DNA of 64,000 nt from Flammulina velutipes (lineage: Eukaryota; Basidiomycota; Agaricomycetes; Agaricales; Physalacriaceae), in the NCBI GenBank assembly GCA_011800155.1, contig CM022368.1:3844001-3908000 (forward strand), given 5' to 3'. Position 1 is the first letter of the stretch; each line of letters starts with the position of its first letter. The notes under the pieces were generated by a model. That model saw only the letters and a program-made list of their open reading frames with translations, did no database searches and was not told the DNA's origin. Shown in pieces: positions 21,748 through 33,276 of this stretch. Made by a program: the position numbers and the translations under genes.

Positions 21748-24700
21748 CGGACAAACGCACCTCCAAGACTTTTGAGAACGCGAATTTAGATTACCCATGC
21801 GCCCAGATGCAAGCCAGGTGGCAGAGGGCCACCAGGCCACAGCAAAGATACTTCCGCAATCCGGGGACATGAATATTACGTCATCAGAATGTGAGAATGG
21901 AATTCTCCCCCACACATGACCTTCCCGTACTTATGTTGCTCCTGCATGCATCTTTCTTCTTTGTCGTCTTTCCCCCACTATGTCCGTTAGACGATTGCTG
22001 CTGGGATGGGCAGCCTGCCTCCCCTTCGTCCTAGCTCAAAACTCATCAGTGATCATCGACAGTACTGGCGCATCTAGTACAGTGACATTCTCTAGCACCT
22101 CTGTGGATATCTCTGTCTCGGCGACATCTTCTGGTTCCATAGTTACTGCAGAGAGTTCGATCTTCTCCTTCCCTTCGTCCGCGGCGAGCTCTAGTGTCGT
22201 TTCCGATTCAGAGAGTATCACCGTGACAGAGAGCGCCAGCGGGAGTGTTTCAGCCGCTCCCTCTGCTGCAACCGTCGCGACTACCACGCGGAATACCGTG
22301 CCCATCTCGTCGTACACGTTCACTGCGTACCCGTCACCTACGGCGACAGGCGGAGTGCCGACCGAACCACGCTCCCCACCGCAGGTTGACTCCAACGTCC
22401 TTCCAGACTTCTCCGGCGCGTGGACGGCAGCATACGAAAAGGCGAAAGCATTGGTATGTATCTCAGACACGGGCAATTCATGCCCGATAATTATGGAACC
22501 CTTTCTGACTAAGACGCGTCCAGGTCGCGACTCTGACACTAGAGGAGAAAGTCAAAATCGGAACTGGAGATGGCTGGGAAGGCGGTTTATGTGTGGTACG
22601 CACCCGATTGTACATTGCTTGCATTATGTATCTGACGCGCTCTTACCAGGGTACGACTCCAGCCTTGGCTGATAAAGGATATCCAGGCCTCTGCCTCGAG
22701 GATGCACCTTTGGGCATTCGTTTCGCCGACTATGTGACTAGTTTCCCTGCTGGAGTCAACGCCGCAGCGACGTACGTATATCACCTGATAAGTCTTGTGC
22801 GGGGGGCTTATGATGCGTTCTTTAGTTTCAATCGACGTCTGATTAGGCAGCGTGGGCTGTACATGGGACGCGAGCATGCCGGAAAAGGAATAAACATCGC
22901 TTTAGGTCCAATGATGAACATGGGACGACTGGCTCAAGGAGGTAGAAACTGGGAAGGCTTTGGTGGCGATCCGTTCCTCACTGGCGAAGCGTCGTATGAA
23001 ACCATTCTGGGCATGCAAGAAGGTGGTGTTCAAGCGTGCGCTAAACATCTTGTCGGAAAGTGCGTGGACGTGTCTTTCTTTGTCGTTCCTTCCTAATTAT
23101 CTCGCAGCGAACAAGAGTGGCATAGAACAAGCTCATCTTCCGATGTCGATGACCGGACCCAGCATGAAATCTACATCCACCCCTACCTGCGAAGTGTAAT
23201 GGCAGGTGTGACTAGTATGATGTGCAGCTACAGTGCGTTACTTCTGAACTGGTTATGCTTTGCCTCTTATCCGGACTAGATCTCTTGAACGGCACTTATG
23301 CATGCGAGAACGACAAGATCATGAACGATATCGTCAAGCGTGAACTAGGTTTCCAAGGATGTGCGTAGCGTTTCGCTGAACGCAAGGTTGCAGTAAACTA
23401 ATGCGCTCCTGCAGTCATCATGTCTGATTGGCAAGCAACCATGTCTACTATCTCAGTCATCACTGGGTTGGACGTCAGTCATCTTCATTGACAGTCGCGA
23501 TGTTATGTTAACTCAGCTTGTAGATGACCATGCCTGGCGACGTCGTCTTCAACTCCAATGACAGCTATTTCGGTGCAAACTTGACTGCTTATGTCCAGAA
23601 CGACATCATTCCAGAAAGCCGTATCGATGACCTGGGTACGATACATTCCACCTCTCAATATGCTTCGTCTAATCTTATTCCTCCAGCTACCCGTATCATC
23701 GCTGGATGGTACTTCTTGGGACAAGATGACCCGTCCTTCCCCAAGACGAACTTTGACGCCTTCCTTCCGGATAATGAAGCCACCAACCAGCACATCGACG
23801 TTCAAGAGGATCACTATAAATTGGTGCGCGAGATGGGAGCAGCCAGCACGGTGCTATTGAAGAATGTGAACAATGCCCTCCCGCTCAACAAACCAAGGAG
23901 TATCCTACTAGCTGGTTCCGATGCTGGTCCCGGAACGATTGGACCCAACCAGTTCTCTGATCACGGGGGTGTTGATGGTATTTTGGCCATGGGTTGGGGA
24001 TCTGGAACGTCATGGTTCACATATCTTGTTTCTGTGAGTGACCAGCATATGCAATTAATTCTGAACTAAATTACATACTTTCAATAGCCCCTTGAAGCCA
24101 TCCAAGCCAGAGCTCAGAAGGATCGTACATCCGTATCCTGGATCTTGGATGATTGGAATCTCCCCCGAGCGGCCAACCTGGCTCGCAAGAAGTCCGCTGC
24201 GCTAGTATTCATCCAATCGGATTCAGGAGAAGAATATATCACCGTCGACGGTAACATGGGTGATCGGTAAGTCGGGGCTACGACGGAAGTGTTTATAGAA
24301 TCTCACTTTGACTTCCCAGTAACAACTTAACTGCGTGGCACAGTGGTGACGATCTCGTCCTAGCAGTAGCTGCCCAGAATAACAACACCATCGTCATCGT
24401 TCACAGCGTTGGTCCATTGAACATTGAACGATGGGTAGACCATCCCAATGTTACAGCGGTGATTAGCCATTCTCTCAATGCTCAATGAAACAACAAAACT
24501 CATCATTTGTAGATCCTATGGGCTGGATTGCCAGGCCAAGAAGCCGGAAACTCCATTACAGATGTCCTCTATGGCGATTGGAACCCTTCTGGACGTTTAC
24601 CCTACACAATCGCGAAAAATGATGACGATTTCAGCGCCGTTTTGGTCAAGCAAGGTCAGCCGAGTGATATCCTCGTCGTCCCATACACAGAGGGGTAAGC

Positions 24701-25505
24701 TTTGCTCGGCAACCTCCTCTATCTATTGCTGACCACCGAGTTTCTTGTAGCTTGAACATAGACTATAGACATTTCGATGCAGTACGTGATTCTGTGGCCC
24801 CCTTGACAAGTGCTAACACTTCTTAGTTCAACATCACTCCCCGCTTCGAGTTTGGATTCGGTCTCAGCTATACCACATTCGAATACGGAGACCTCAACGT
24901 CTGGAGAATCGAAGGTTCGGGTTCGGCAGCCGCTCAGGCTTGGGAGGCGGGAGAAGCCACTGAAATAGCAGTCGGGTCATCTGTCGCTGCCTGGTACGTC
25001 TGACCGGCCCGCCCCTTGCGCGTGCTAGTTACTAATCGATGGCAGGCTACACGAGCCTGTGTTTACCGTCGGATTCACCGTTACCAACACTGGACCGGTC
25101 TACGGTGGCGAGGTGGGTTACCCAGCTACATCCGTACGCGAATCCGTCTAACGAACCCTACCCTCAGATCCCTCAGTTGTACCTCAACCTACCGAGCTCG
25201 TCTGGCGAGCCTCCCTCGATCCTCAAGGGCTTCACAAACGTAGAGGTGGCACCAGGAGAGACTGCTTATGTGGAGATTACGCTCTCCCGATACGATTTAT
25301 CGATTTGGGACACTGAGGCGCAAGGCTGGAGGAGACCTGAAGGTACCATCGGAGTCACTGTTGGTGCTAGCTCTCGGGATGGACGTCTATTCGGAGAACT
25401 ACCTTGATTCAAAAGCATTATCTATACCACTCATTGCATTGAGTACCAAAGACTTTTTCTTGTCAACCTTGTTGGACTGTATTCAAATTATATCATCACG
25501 CTCTC
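21748..25505 (+). repeat. Duplication block, GH3 copy 1 (with promoter and 3' flank)
   Basis: Sequence from about 21748 (acgcacctccaagactttt) through the GH3 gene to about 25505 (gtattcaaattatatcatcacg) is repeated in direct orientation at about 29281-32990. Similarity includes promoter, introns and 3' flank. Outside these limits the two loci share nothing visible. A roughly 40-base stretch before the gene (about 21842-21898) is present only here. Confidence 0.85.
21980..25407 (+). CDS. Secreted beta-glucosidase, glycoside hydrolase family 3 (copy 1)
   Basis: Releases glucose from beta-linked oligosaccharides such as cellobiose. The signal peptide is MSVRRLLLGWAACLPFVLAQ. It is followed by about 100 residues rich in Ser, Thr, Val and Ala, a probable O-glycosylated linker, then GAWTAAYEKAKAL and the GH3 core. 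Core motifs are ALADKGYPGLCLEDAPLGIR, NIALGPMMNMGRLAQGGRNW, GFGGDPFLTGE, QACAKHL, NEQEWHR and VIMSDWQAT, where Asp is the family nucleophile. The second domain carries AASTVLLKNVNNALPLN and ILWAGLPGQEAGNSI, and the C-terminus is a fibronectin-III-like domain (FTVGFTVTNTGPVYGGEV ... YLNLPSSSGEPPSILKGF). About a dozen introns are needed; one uses a GTGATT donor ahead of ILWAG. GTGGGG-type (CreA/Mig1-like) motifs occur upstream (minus strand at about 21905 and 21970). Apparently intact. Confidence 0.92.
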
Positions 25506-25700
25506 ATTATCTGGTACTAAATCAATAACTACGACGTTTTTCCGTCTCACTTGCACCTACCAAGGTATATCTAGATCATGCGCGCCACACTCAGTGACCA
25601 GCTTTAGTTCATCCCACAAGTCCAGAGAGGAGGGGGGATATAATCCTCTCCAATTCAAAAATTACATCCTAATGGAACATACTTACCTAATATACACAAT

Positions 25701-26672
25701 TTACAGATCGAATTCAAAGTCCGAGTCGTCATCGTCGTCCTTGCGTCTGATGTTCTTTTGTGTTCTACTATTCGTCGAAGTTGCAGCAGAGCGCATTTTG
25801 GACGAAGCATCAGGAGCAAAATCGTCGTCGTCGTCTAAGTCGGAATCATCGTCGCCCTTTCTTTCCACAGGCTGAGGTATGTCGGGAAGATCAATGCCCC
25901 CAGTCATCATAAGAATGGCTTCAAGTTCTGTGAATTTGGTTAGACCTTGTTATGGATCGATCTAGGGTGATCATATCTATACCTTCTGACTTTCGGTCGC
26001 GATCTGACCCCCAGGCAATGATTTGGTTACGGATTTCGCCTTTGCGATAGATGATGAGCATGGGTACGCGGGAGTCGGGGAGGTTGGGAATGCATTTGTC
26101 GCCTACGATCGAGACAAACTTGGAGCGAGGGTACTTTTCTGCGAGTGCGCGAATGTGCGTGAACGTTCGTTCACTTCGAGGTAGCCTGTAGTTGACGTGG
26201 AATTAATTTATACAGCACATAGAAAGGAAAAAAGACATACCCGTCCTTGTATAGGAAACAGACAACACCCGTTCCTTTCTCTTCTGTATCATCATCCTCA
26301 TCGATAGCGCTGGCCTCCGTCACTTCACGAGTATAATCGTCCCTCCCTATCGGATATACACGTCCAAAACGCGCTTTTTTGTCTGCTTTTCTTTCTGCAA
26401 TGATGCGCTGTCGACGATAGGCATCAATCATACGTTCTGCCTCATCGTTTGGGGCGTCTTCGCCTAAGTCCTTCAGCTGCTTGACCGTCAATTCATCCAT
26501 CATGTCTTCTAGTGTAGGCGACGGCGGAGGGGAAGGGGAAGGCGGAGGGGCCTCTTTAGGTGGTATTATTCCATATTTTCGGAGCGCATCGTTGCTGTCT
26601 TAATATTAATTCTAGCATAGCTCAACGAGAAAAGACCTACAATTCTGTGTCTTCGTCTGGATTAACGGCCAT
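25701..26672 (-). CDS. PLP2: Phosducin-like protein 2 (thioredoxin-fold chaperone cofactor)
   Basis: PLP2-type proteins help the CCT chaperonin fold actin and tubulin. The sequence starts MAVNPDEDTEF and has IIPPKEAPPPSPSPPPSPT, then the helical LEDMMDELTVKQLKDLGEDAPND and ERMIDAYRRQRIIAERKADK, typical of the N-terminal phosducin region. The thioredoxin-like domain follows (GTGVVCFLYKDG, then RALAEKYPRSKFVSI, LPDSRVPMLIIYRKGEI) and a long acidic C-terminal tail (DDDSDLDDDDDFAPD ... DSDFEFDL). Introns lie near 26640-26600, 26240-26190 and 25980-25925. It is divergent from the DHHC gene, with 223 bases between the two start codons. Confidence 0.88.
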
Positions 26673-26895
26673 ACTTGAGGGTGAAACTTAGGAAACAATC
26701 CCAGGCGGACAATCAGATTTTATATAGAGCAGGAAGAGACTTCGGCGCAGGCGCAGTGATGGAGAGAGAACAAGAACCGATGACAATCATATCTTATCTC
26801 GGTCCGTAATACCGAACGAACTGTAATGTAAATTTGACATATGCGGCTCTTCTGCTGACGGCGACGACGCGTATGACTTTGCTTGCTCCTCAATA
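26673..26895. promoter_or_regulatory. Shared divergent promoter region PLP2 / DHHC gene
   Basis: Only 223 bases separate the opposite start codons, so this interval must hold both promoters. A tatatagag element (about 26720) is suitably placed for the minus-strand gene. Assignment is positional only. Confidence 0.5.
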
Positions 26896-28265
26896 ATGGC
26901 CTCTTCTCGTAGTCGCAAGTCATTCTCTCTCGATTCAACAACCCATGTCCACGCCTCTGAGCGTGATGAACTCCCACGAAAACGGTGGTACGATTACCTG
27001 CCGCTCGCCGGTAAGTACTACAGCGTTCAACCAGTGTATACGACTGAGCAAGCACAGGGACTATATCCTTAATATTGGCGCCTCAGCCATCCCTGCTCTT
27101 TGTACTAGTCAAGCACCATCTACAAACCCTTCAAGCGCCACTCACCTTTGTTGTACACCTCATCGTCACTTATACCCTCACCTTTATGATCCTCACGTCT
27201 CTCATAATATGCATTGCCCGAGACCCCGGTCCTACATCCCTTCCAGAATCTAACCAAGATGGAGAAGAAGTGGGTTTGACCGAGGCCTTGAATTTCGATT
27301 TCGACTTTTCTGCACCGGGGATGTGGTGTCGGAAATGTTGGGTATGTCGAATCACTATCTTCGAGTTTGCATCGTAATGACTGAAATCATAGGCCCCAAA
27401 ACCAGAACGCACGCACCATTGCACATACTGCGATCGTTGCGTGCTAAAGATGGGTATGTGCCATTCGTTCAAGCGTTTTATACCCACAACTAGAACGTAT
27501 TACAGACCACCACTGCCCTTGGCTGGGTGGTAGATGTATCGTGAGTTCTCCGTTGCTCCTCCACCCGCAATCTTATATCTTCTTCGTAGGGTCATAGAAC
27601 ATACCCCGCATTTTTACATTTTCTCCTCTGTATCACCCTACTCGCCATATACCTTGCTGTCATCTCGGCATTTGCTCTCATATACTCCTTCCACAATCCA
27701 TATTCAGTCGTACGTTTTCTTCATGTGAAGCTTGATAACGAACCTCAATTCAAAACCTAGGACCTAAGCGCGCCTGTTCACGAACTCATTCTCTTCTTCA
27801 CTGGGGTCATATTTACCCTAGTCATTGGATCCTTCTTCATCTACCACCTCTATCTAACGGCTACAAATCAAACGACGCTCGAAAGTCTATCCCCGTTTTT
27901 GCTGCTGCGTTATATTCCACCTTTACCGGCGACGGGCCACTCTCTGTCTGATCCTCCCTTGGAGCACGAGCTCTCCTACCCACAACGACGACTAGTGAAG
28001 GACGCCCATCGTCATATACTATTATACCACATAGGTTGGAAGAAGAACTTTGCCCAAGTGCTGGGATGGAACCGTCCGTTCGGTTGGCTGCATCGTATCT
28101 TCGGTGGTGGGGCGAGGTTTGTCATCAATTACACTCAGTGCGGCATCTTGATTGACTGTACGATCCAGTCCAGGAGACGGTCGTGCGTTTCCTCGAAATC
28201 CGGAATCTGAAGAATTGTTAGCTAGGCTAGCGAAAGAACTTGTCGAGGTAGATCGCGATCGGTAG
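26896..28265 (+). CDS. DHHC palmitoyltransferase
   Basis: Transfers palmitate to cysteines of membrane-associated proteins. Two transmembrane segments precede the zinc domain (one reads TFVVHLIVTYTLTFMILTSL), which reads MWCRKCWAPKPERTHHCTYC, CDRCVLKMDHHCPWLGGR and CIGHRTYPAFLHF. The DHHC Cys is the acyl carrier; the motif is cut by an intron between M and DHHC and another after CI. Two more membrane segments follow (LLCITLLAIYLAVISAF; LILFFTGVIFTLVIGSFFIY), then TTLESLSPFLLLRY. The final intron (about 28115-28170) leads to a last exon containing PGDGRAFPRNPESEE and ending VDRDR with TAG at 28263. The DPG motif after membrane segment 2 (ARDPGPTSLP) is present. The usual four-pass topology and length (about 350 residues) fit. 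Confidence 0.9.
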
Positions 28266-28269
28266 TGCT

Positions 28270-29280
28270 CACTGGCATTACATAGGTTACACCTACTAAA
28301 ACCTCCTTCTCTCCAATCCAATCTTCTGGTAACATGTCCTCGTCCTCCAGTGTCCCACTCCATGTTTGGAACACGTTTCTTTAGCGCTTTCGACTCGTAC
28401 TTGGCTTTATTAGTCAGTACTTGGTCCATCTCTATGCGCCCGTTCATTACGAAGAGCATCTATTTTTGACTTCTCTTTTTGACGCTGCGTCCTTTCCGTC
28501 GATCACTCTAGCGTTCCTCACTTTCCATATCAGGTGTGCTGATTCTGCTATCAGAATCCTACTCAGATGACTTCTACCTTTCCCTTCGTCGGCATTGACG
28601 GCGCCGCAGGCTAGTAGAATATCACCTATCGTGATGTTCAATTCGACACCGGTTTTCTTTCCCCAAGCTTTGGATGTGAGTCCCCATATTTCTTTCTAGC
28701 CCGGGACCTCACACTCAGTTAGGATGTGTTCCATATCTTCCCTCACGCCACAGTCAGTGCATTCTGCTCTGTCTTGGAGGTTTCTCGTACGTCCGCAGTA
28801 TCTTCCAACCTTGTATCCATCATGCCTAAGCATCCATAGGAAGTATCTACCGCTCATTGAATTATCTTCTGATCTGAGGAATTTCCATATATGTTTTGAC
28901 GTCGGATCGACTCCGAGCTTTCTCCTGCTGCTGCGCACGCGAACTTCATGTTTTGTGTCGTTGCGGTTCTGTTTAGCGACTCTTGGTATGTCTGTATTGC
29001 CATTTTCTAGGTTCTCATGAGTTTATAGGCTTTTGCTTATTGACTTTTGCGCCATCGACACTCAGAGCAGGCGGGATCTTCATGTTCCCCAAGGAGGCTG
29101 GTGGTTTCTCGCTTCACTTCGCTGCCAGCTTATCTGCTTCGTTTCCCTCCACCTCCCAGTAGCCTTCAACCCATTCAAAGAACGTGTTTCTGGATCGTTG
29201 TCTGATCAATGTTACGGTGAGTTCAATTAGATTTCTATTCTCCGGGCAGGAAATTTCTTCCCGGTGGGACTGTACCATGG
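28270..29280 (-). mobile_element. 5'-truncated, decayed non-LTR retrotransposon (LINE) relic
   Basis: Read on the minus strand, the interval holds broken pieces in the order expected for the 3' end of an agaricomycete LINE polyprotein. First comes an RNase H-like end (SRNTFFEWVEGYWEVEGNEA, about 29190-29120). Next is a reverse-transcriptase-associated zinc-binding region with TSKHIWKFLRSEDNSMSGRY, a C-x2-C at ECTDCGVREDMEH, and ILTECE (28938-28696). Then follow LSRILIAESAHLIWKVRNAR (about 28560-28500) and a C-terminal relic ending 5 bases after the DHHC stop codon. At least three frame changes separate the pieces, and reverse transcriptase and endonuclease are absent, so it is dead. Its 5' edge coincides with the start of the GH3 duplication block. 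Confidence 0.75.
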
Positions 29281-32200
29281 CCGACGAACGCACCTCCAAG
29301 ATTTTTGAGAACGCGTATTTAGATCATCCATCCGCCCAGATGCAAACCAGGTGACAGATGGCCACCAGGCCACACTGGACAAAGGTGAAAATGGAATTCT
29401 CCCCACACATGACCTACCCGTACTTATGTTGCTCCTGCAGGTATCTTTTTTCTTTATCGTCTTTCCCCCACTATGTCCGTTAGACGATTGCTGCTGGGAT
29501 GGGCAGCCTGCCTCCCCCTCGTACTAGCTCAAAACTCTTCAGTGATCATCGACAGTACCGGCGCATCTAGTACAGTGACATTCTCTAGCACCTCTGCGGA
29601 TATCTCTCTCTCGGCGACATCTTCTGGTTCCATAGTTACTGCAGAGAGTTCGATCTTCTCCTTCCCCTCGTCCGCGGCGAGCTCTGGCGTTGTTTCCGAT
29701 TCCGAGAGTAACACAGCGAGCGCCAGCGGTAGTGTTTCAGCCGCTCCCTCTGCTGGCACCGTCGCTACTACTACGCGGAATACCGTGCCCATCTCGTCGT
29801 ACACGTTCACTGCGTACCCGTCACCTACGGCGACAGGCGGAGTGCCGACCGAACCACGCTCCCCACCCCAGGCTGACTCTAACGTCCTTCCAGACTTCTC
29901 CGGCGCGTGGGCGGCAGCATATGAAAAGGCGAAGGCATTGGTATGTATCTCAGACACGGCCAACCCATGCCCGATATTTCTGAATATCGCTCTGACTAAG
30001 ACGCGTCCAGGTTGCGACTCTCACACTGGATGAGAAAATAAAGATCGGAACTGGAGAAGGCTGGGAAGGCGGTTTATGTGCGGTACGCATCCGATTTTGC
30101 TTTGTTTATTATCTATCTAACGCGTTTCGCTAGGGTACGACTCCCGCCTTGGCTGATAAAGGATATCCAGGCCTCTGCCTCCAGGATGGACCTTTGGGCG
30201 TTCGTGCCGCCGACTATGTGACTAGTTTCCCTGCTGGAATCAACGCCGCGGCGACGTACGTATATTGCCTCATAAGTCTTGTGGGGGGTACTTACGACGT
30301 GCATTCTTTAGTTTCAATCGACGTCTGATCCGGCAGCGTGGGCTGTACATGGGACGCGAGCATGTCGGAAAAGGAATAAACATCGCTTTAGGGCCAATGA
30401 TGAACATGGGACGACTGGCTCAAGGAGGTAGAAACTGGGAAGGCTTTGGTGGCGATCCGTTCCTCACCGGCGAAGCTTCGTATGAAACTATTCTGGGCAT
30501 GCAAGAAGGTGGTGTTCAAGCGTGCGCTAAACATCTTGTGGCGAAGTGCGTGGTCCTAATTTTCGCTGCAACCCGTTCCTAACTCGTATTTCGCAGCGAA
30601 CAAGAGTTGCATAGAACGACTTCCTCTTCCGATGTCGATGACCGGACGCAGCATGAAATCTACATCCACCCCTACCTGCGAAGTGTGATGGCGGGAGTGA
30701 CTAGTATGATGTGCAGCTACAGTGCGTTACTTCTGAATTGGTTATGCTTTGCCTCTTATTTGGACTAGATCTCTTGAACGGCACTTATGCATGCGAGAAC
30801 GACAAGATCATGAACGATATCGTCAAGCGTGAACTAGGTTTCCAAGGATGTGCGTATCGTTTCGCTGAGCGCAAGATTGCGGTAAACTCATACGCTCCTG
30901 CAGTTATTATGTCTGATTGGCAAGCAACTATGTCTACTATCTCAGTCATCACTGGGTTGGATGTCAGTTATCTTCTTTGACAGTCGCGATTTCATATTAA
31001 CTCAGCTTGTAGATGACCATGCCTGGAGACGTACTCTTCGGTTCCAATGACAGCTATTTCGGTGCAAACTTGACAGCTTATGTTCAGAACGACATCATCC
31101 CAGAAACCCGCGTCGATGACATGGGTACATTGCATTCCGCCTTTCAATAGGGAGGATCTGACCGTATTCTTCTAGCTACCCGTATCATTGCTGCATGGTA
31201 CTTCGTGGGACAAGATGACCCGTCCTTCCCCAAGACGAACTTTGACTCTTTCGATCCGGAAAATGATGCTACCAACCAGCATGTCGACATCCAAGAGGAT
31301 CACTATAAACTGGTGCGCGAGATGGGAGCAGCCAGCACGGTGCTATTGAAGAATGTGAACAATGCCCTCCCGCTCAACAAACCAAGGAGTATACTACTAG
31401 CTGGTTCCGATGCTGGTCCCGGCACGATTGGACCCAACCAGTTCCTTTATCATGCAGGTACTGACGGTATTTTGGCTATGGGTTGGGGATCTGGAACATC
31501 ATGGTTCACTTATTTGGTTTCTGTAAGTGATCAGTACATGCAATCAATTTTGAACTCAATCCTGAACTCTCAATAGCCCCTCGAAGCCATCCAAGCGAGA
31601 GCTCAGAAGGATCGTACATCCGTATCCTGGATCCTGGATGATTGGAATCTTCCCCGAGCAGCCAACTTGGCTCGCAAGAAGTCTGCCGCGCTAGTATTCA
31701 TCCAATCGAATTCTGGAGAAGAAATTGTCACCGTTGACGGTAATCTGGGTGATCGGTAAGTCAAAGCTGTGGTGGAAGTGTTTATAGAATCTAACTTTGA
31801 GCGCCAGTAACAATTTGACTGCGTGGCACGGTGGTGACGATCTCGTCCTAGCAGTAGCTGCCGAGAACAACAACACCATCGTTATCGTTCACAGCGTGGG
31901 TCCATTGAACATTGAACGATGGGTAGACCATCCCAATGTCACGGCGGTGATTAACCTTTCTCAATGCTCGATGAATCAACAAAACTCATCATTTGTAGAT
32001 CCTATGGGCTGGATTGCCAGGCCAGGAAGCCGGAAACTCCATTACGGATGTCCTCTATGGCGACTGGAATCCATCTGGACGTTTACCCTACACAATCGCA
32101 AAGAATGATGATGATTTCGGCGCCGTTCTGGTCCAGGAAGGTCAGCCAAGCGATATCCTCGTCATCCCTTACACGGAAGGGTGAGCTTCGTTCGACGACC

Positions 32201-32990
32201 TACTCAACGTATCACTGATCCCCGAGTTTCTTGTAGCTTGAACATAGACTATAGACATTTCGATGCAGTACGTGATTCTGTGGCCCCCTTTTTCAGGCGC
32301 TAACGCTTCTTAGTTCAACATCACTCCCCGCTTCGAGTTCGGATTCGGTCTCAGCTACACCACATTTGGATACGGAGATCTCAGTATATGGAGAAATGAA
32401 GGATCGGGTTCGGCAGCCGCTCAGGCTTGGGAGGCGGGAGAAGCCACCGAAATAGCAGTCGGGTCATCTGTCGCTGCCTGGTATGTCTGACCGGCCCGCC
32501 CCAGTGCTCGTTTCTGATCGATGGTAGGCTGCATGAACCTGCATTTACCGTCGGATTCACCGTTACCAACACTGGACCGGTCTACGGTGGCGAGGTGGGT
32601 TATCGAGCTACATCCGTACGCGAATCCATCTAACGAACCCTACCTTCAGATCCCTCAGTTGTACCTCAACCTACCGAGCTCGTCTGGTGAGCCTCCCTCG
32701 ATACTCAAGGGCTTCACGAACGTAGAGGTGGCCCCGGGAGAGACGTCTTATGTGGAGATTACGCTCTCCCGATACGATTTATCGATCTGGGACACCGAGG
32801 CTCAAGGCTGGAGAAGACCCGAAGGCACCATCGGAGTCACTGTTGGTGCTAGCTCTCGGGATGGACGTCTATTCGGAGAGCTACCTTGATTCAAAGGCAA
32901 TATCTGTACCAGCATTGAGTTTCCGTGTTACCCCCAAAGACTTTTTTCTTGTCAAATTTGTACTGTATTCAAGTTATATCATTACGCATC
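29281..32990 (+). repeat. Duplication block, GH3 copy 2
   Basis: Direct repeat of 21748-25505. The left edge abuts the LINE relic at about 29281; the right edge fades at about 32990, before the propeller/amidohydrolase gene. The promoter here is about 40 bases shorter than in copy 1. Confidence 0.85.
29473..32889 (+). CDS. Secreted beta-glucosidase, glycoside hydrolase family 3 (copy 2)
   Basis: Same architecture as the gene at 21980: signal peptide MSVRRLLLGWAACLPLVLAQ, Ser/Thr-rich linker, GH3 core, fibronectin-III-like end. Introns sit at the same places. Most differences are single substitutions (for example V to A and V to L in the linker, VATLTL with DEK instead of EEK). There is also a small in-frame deletion in the linker, where the copy-1 stretch ITVTE is lost before SASGS. 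The nucleophile segment VIMSDWQAT, the GRNWEGFGGDPFLTGE motif and LWAGLPGQEAGN are kept. The segment matching NEQEWHR reads NEQELHR, a Trp-to-Leu change near the substrate-facing KH(F/Y) region that might alter activity. No frameshift was seen, so both copies look functional. Confidence 0.9.
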
Positions 32991-33276
32991 TACGCTTGCA
33001 CTCATGAATCACTATGGAAATAATGGCCAGTTGTCGTTGCCACTTCTTGAGTATGTCTCTTTCGCCATGTTTTCCCCTTGGATATACGTTCTATGTAGCA
33101 GAAGACTTTTTGAGCAAGAACATGAATTTTCTTGTCAGTAGGCACCTTGTTTTGTAACTTTCAAAGTTCAGTCGGAGTGTTGTTCATCAAACGTGTGGCA
33201 TCACGCGATCTTATCACTTCGTTCCTCACACCATGCAGGCTGTTTTCCTTTATCTCGCGCGATAACTCAACTAGCA
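32991..33276. other. Intergenic before propeller/amidohydrolase copy B
   Basis: About 290 bases with no visible gene; presumably the promoter of the downstream gene. Confidence 0.4.

Noticed and set aside
22036..22539. Minus-strand frames opposite the GH3 Ser/Thr-rich linker (also 29529-29963)
   Set aside because: Low-complexity linker DNA leaves the opposite strand open; both copies show it for the same reason.
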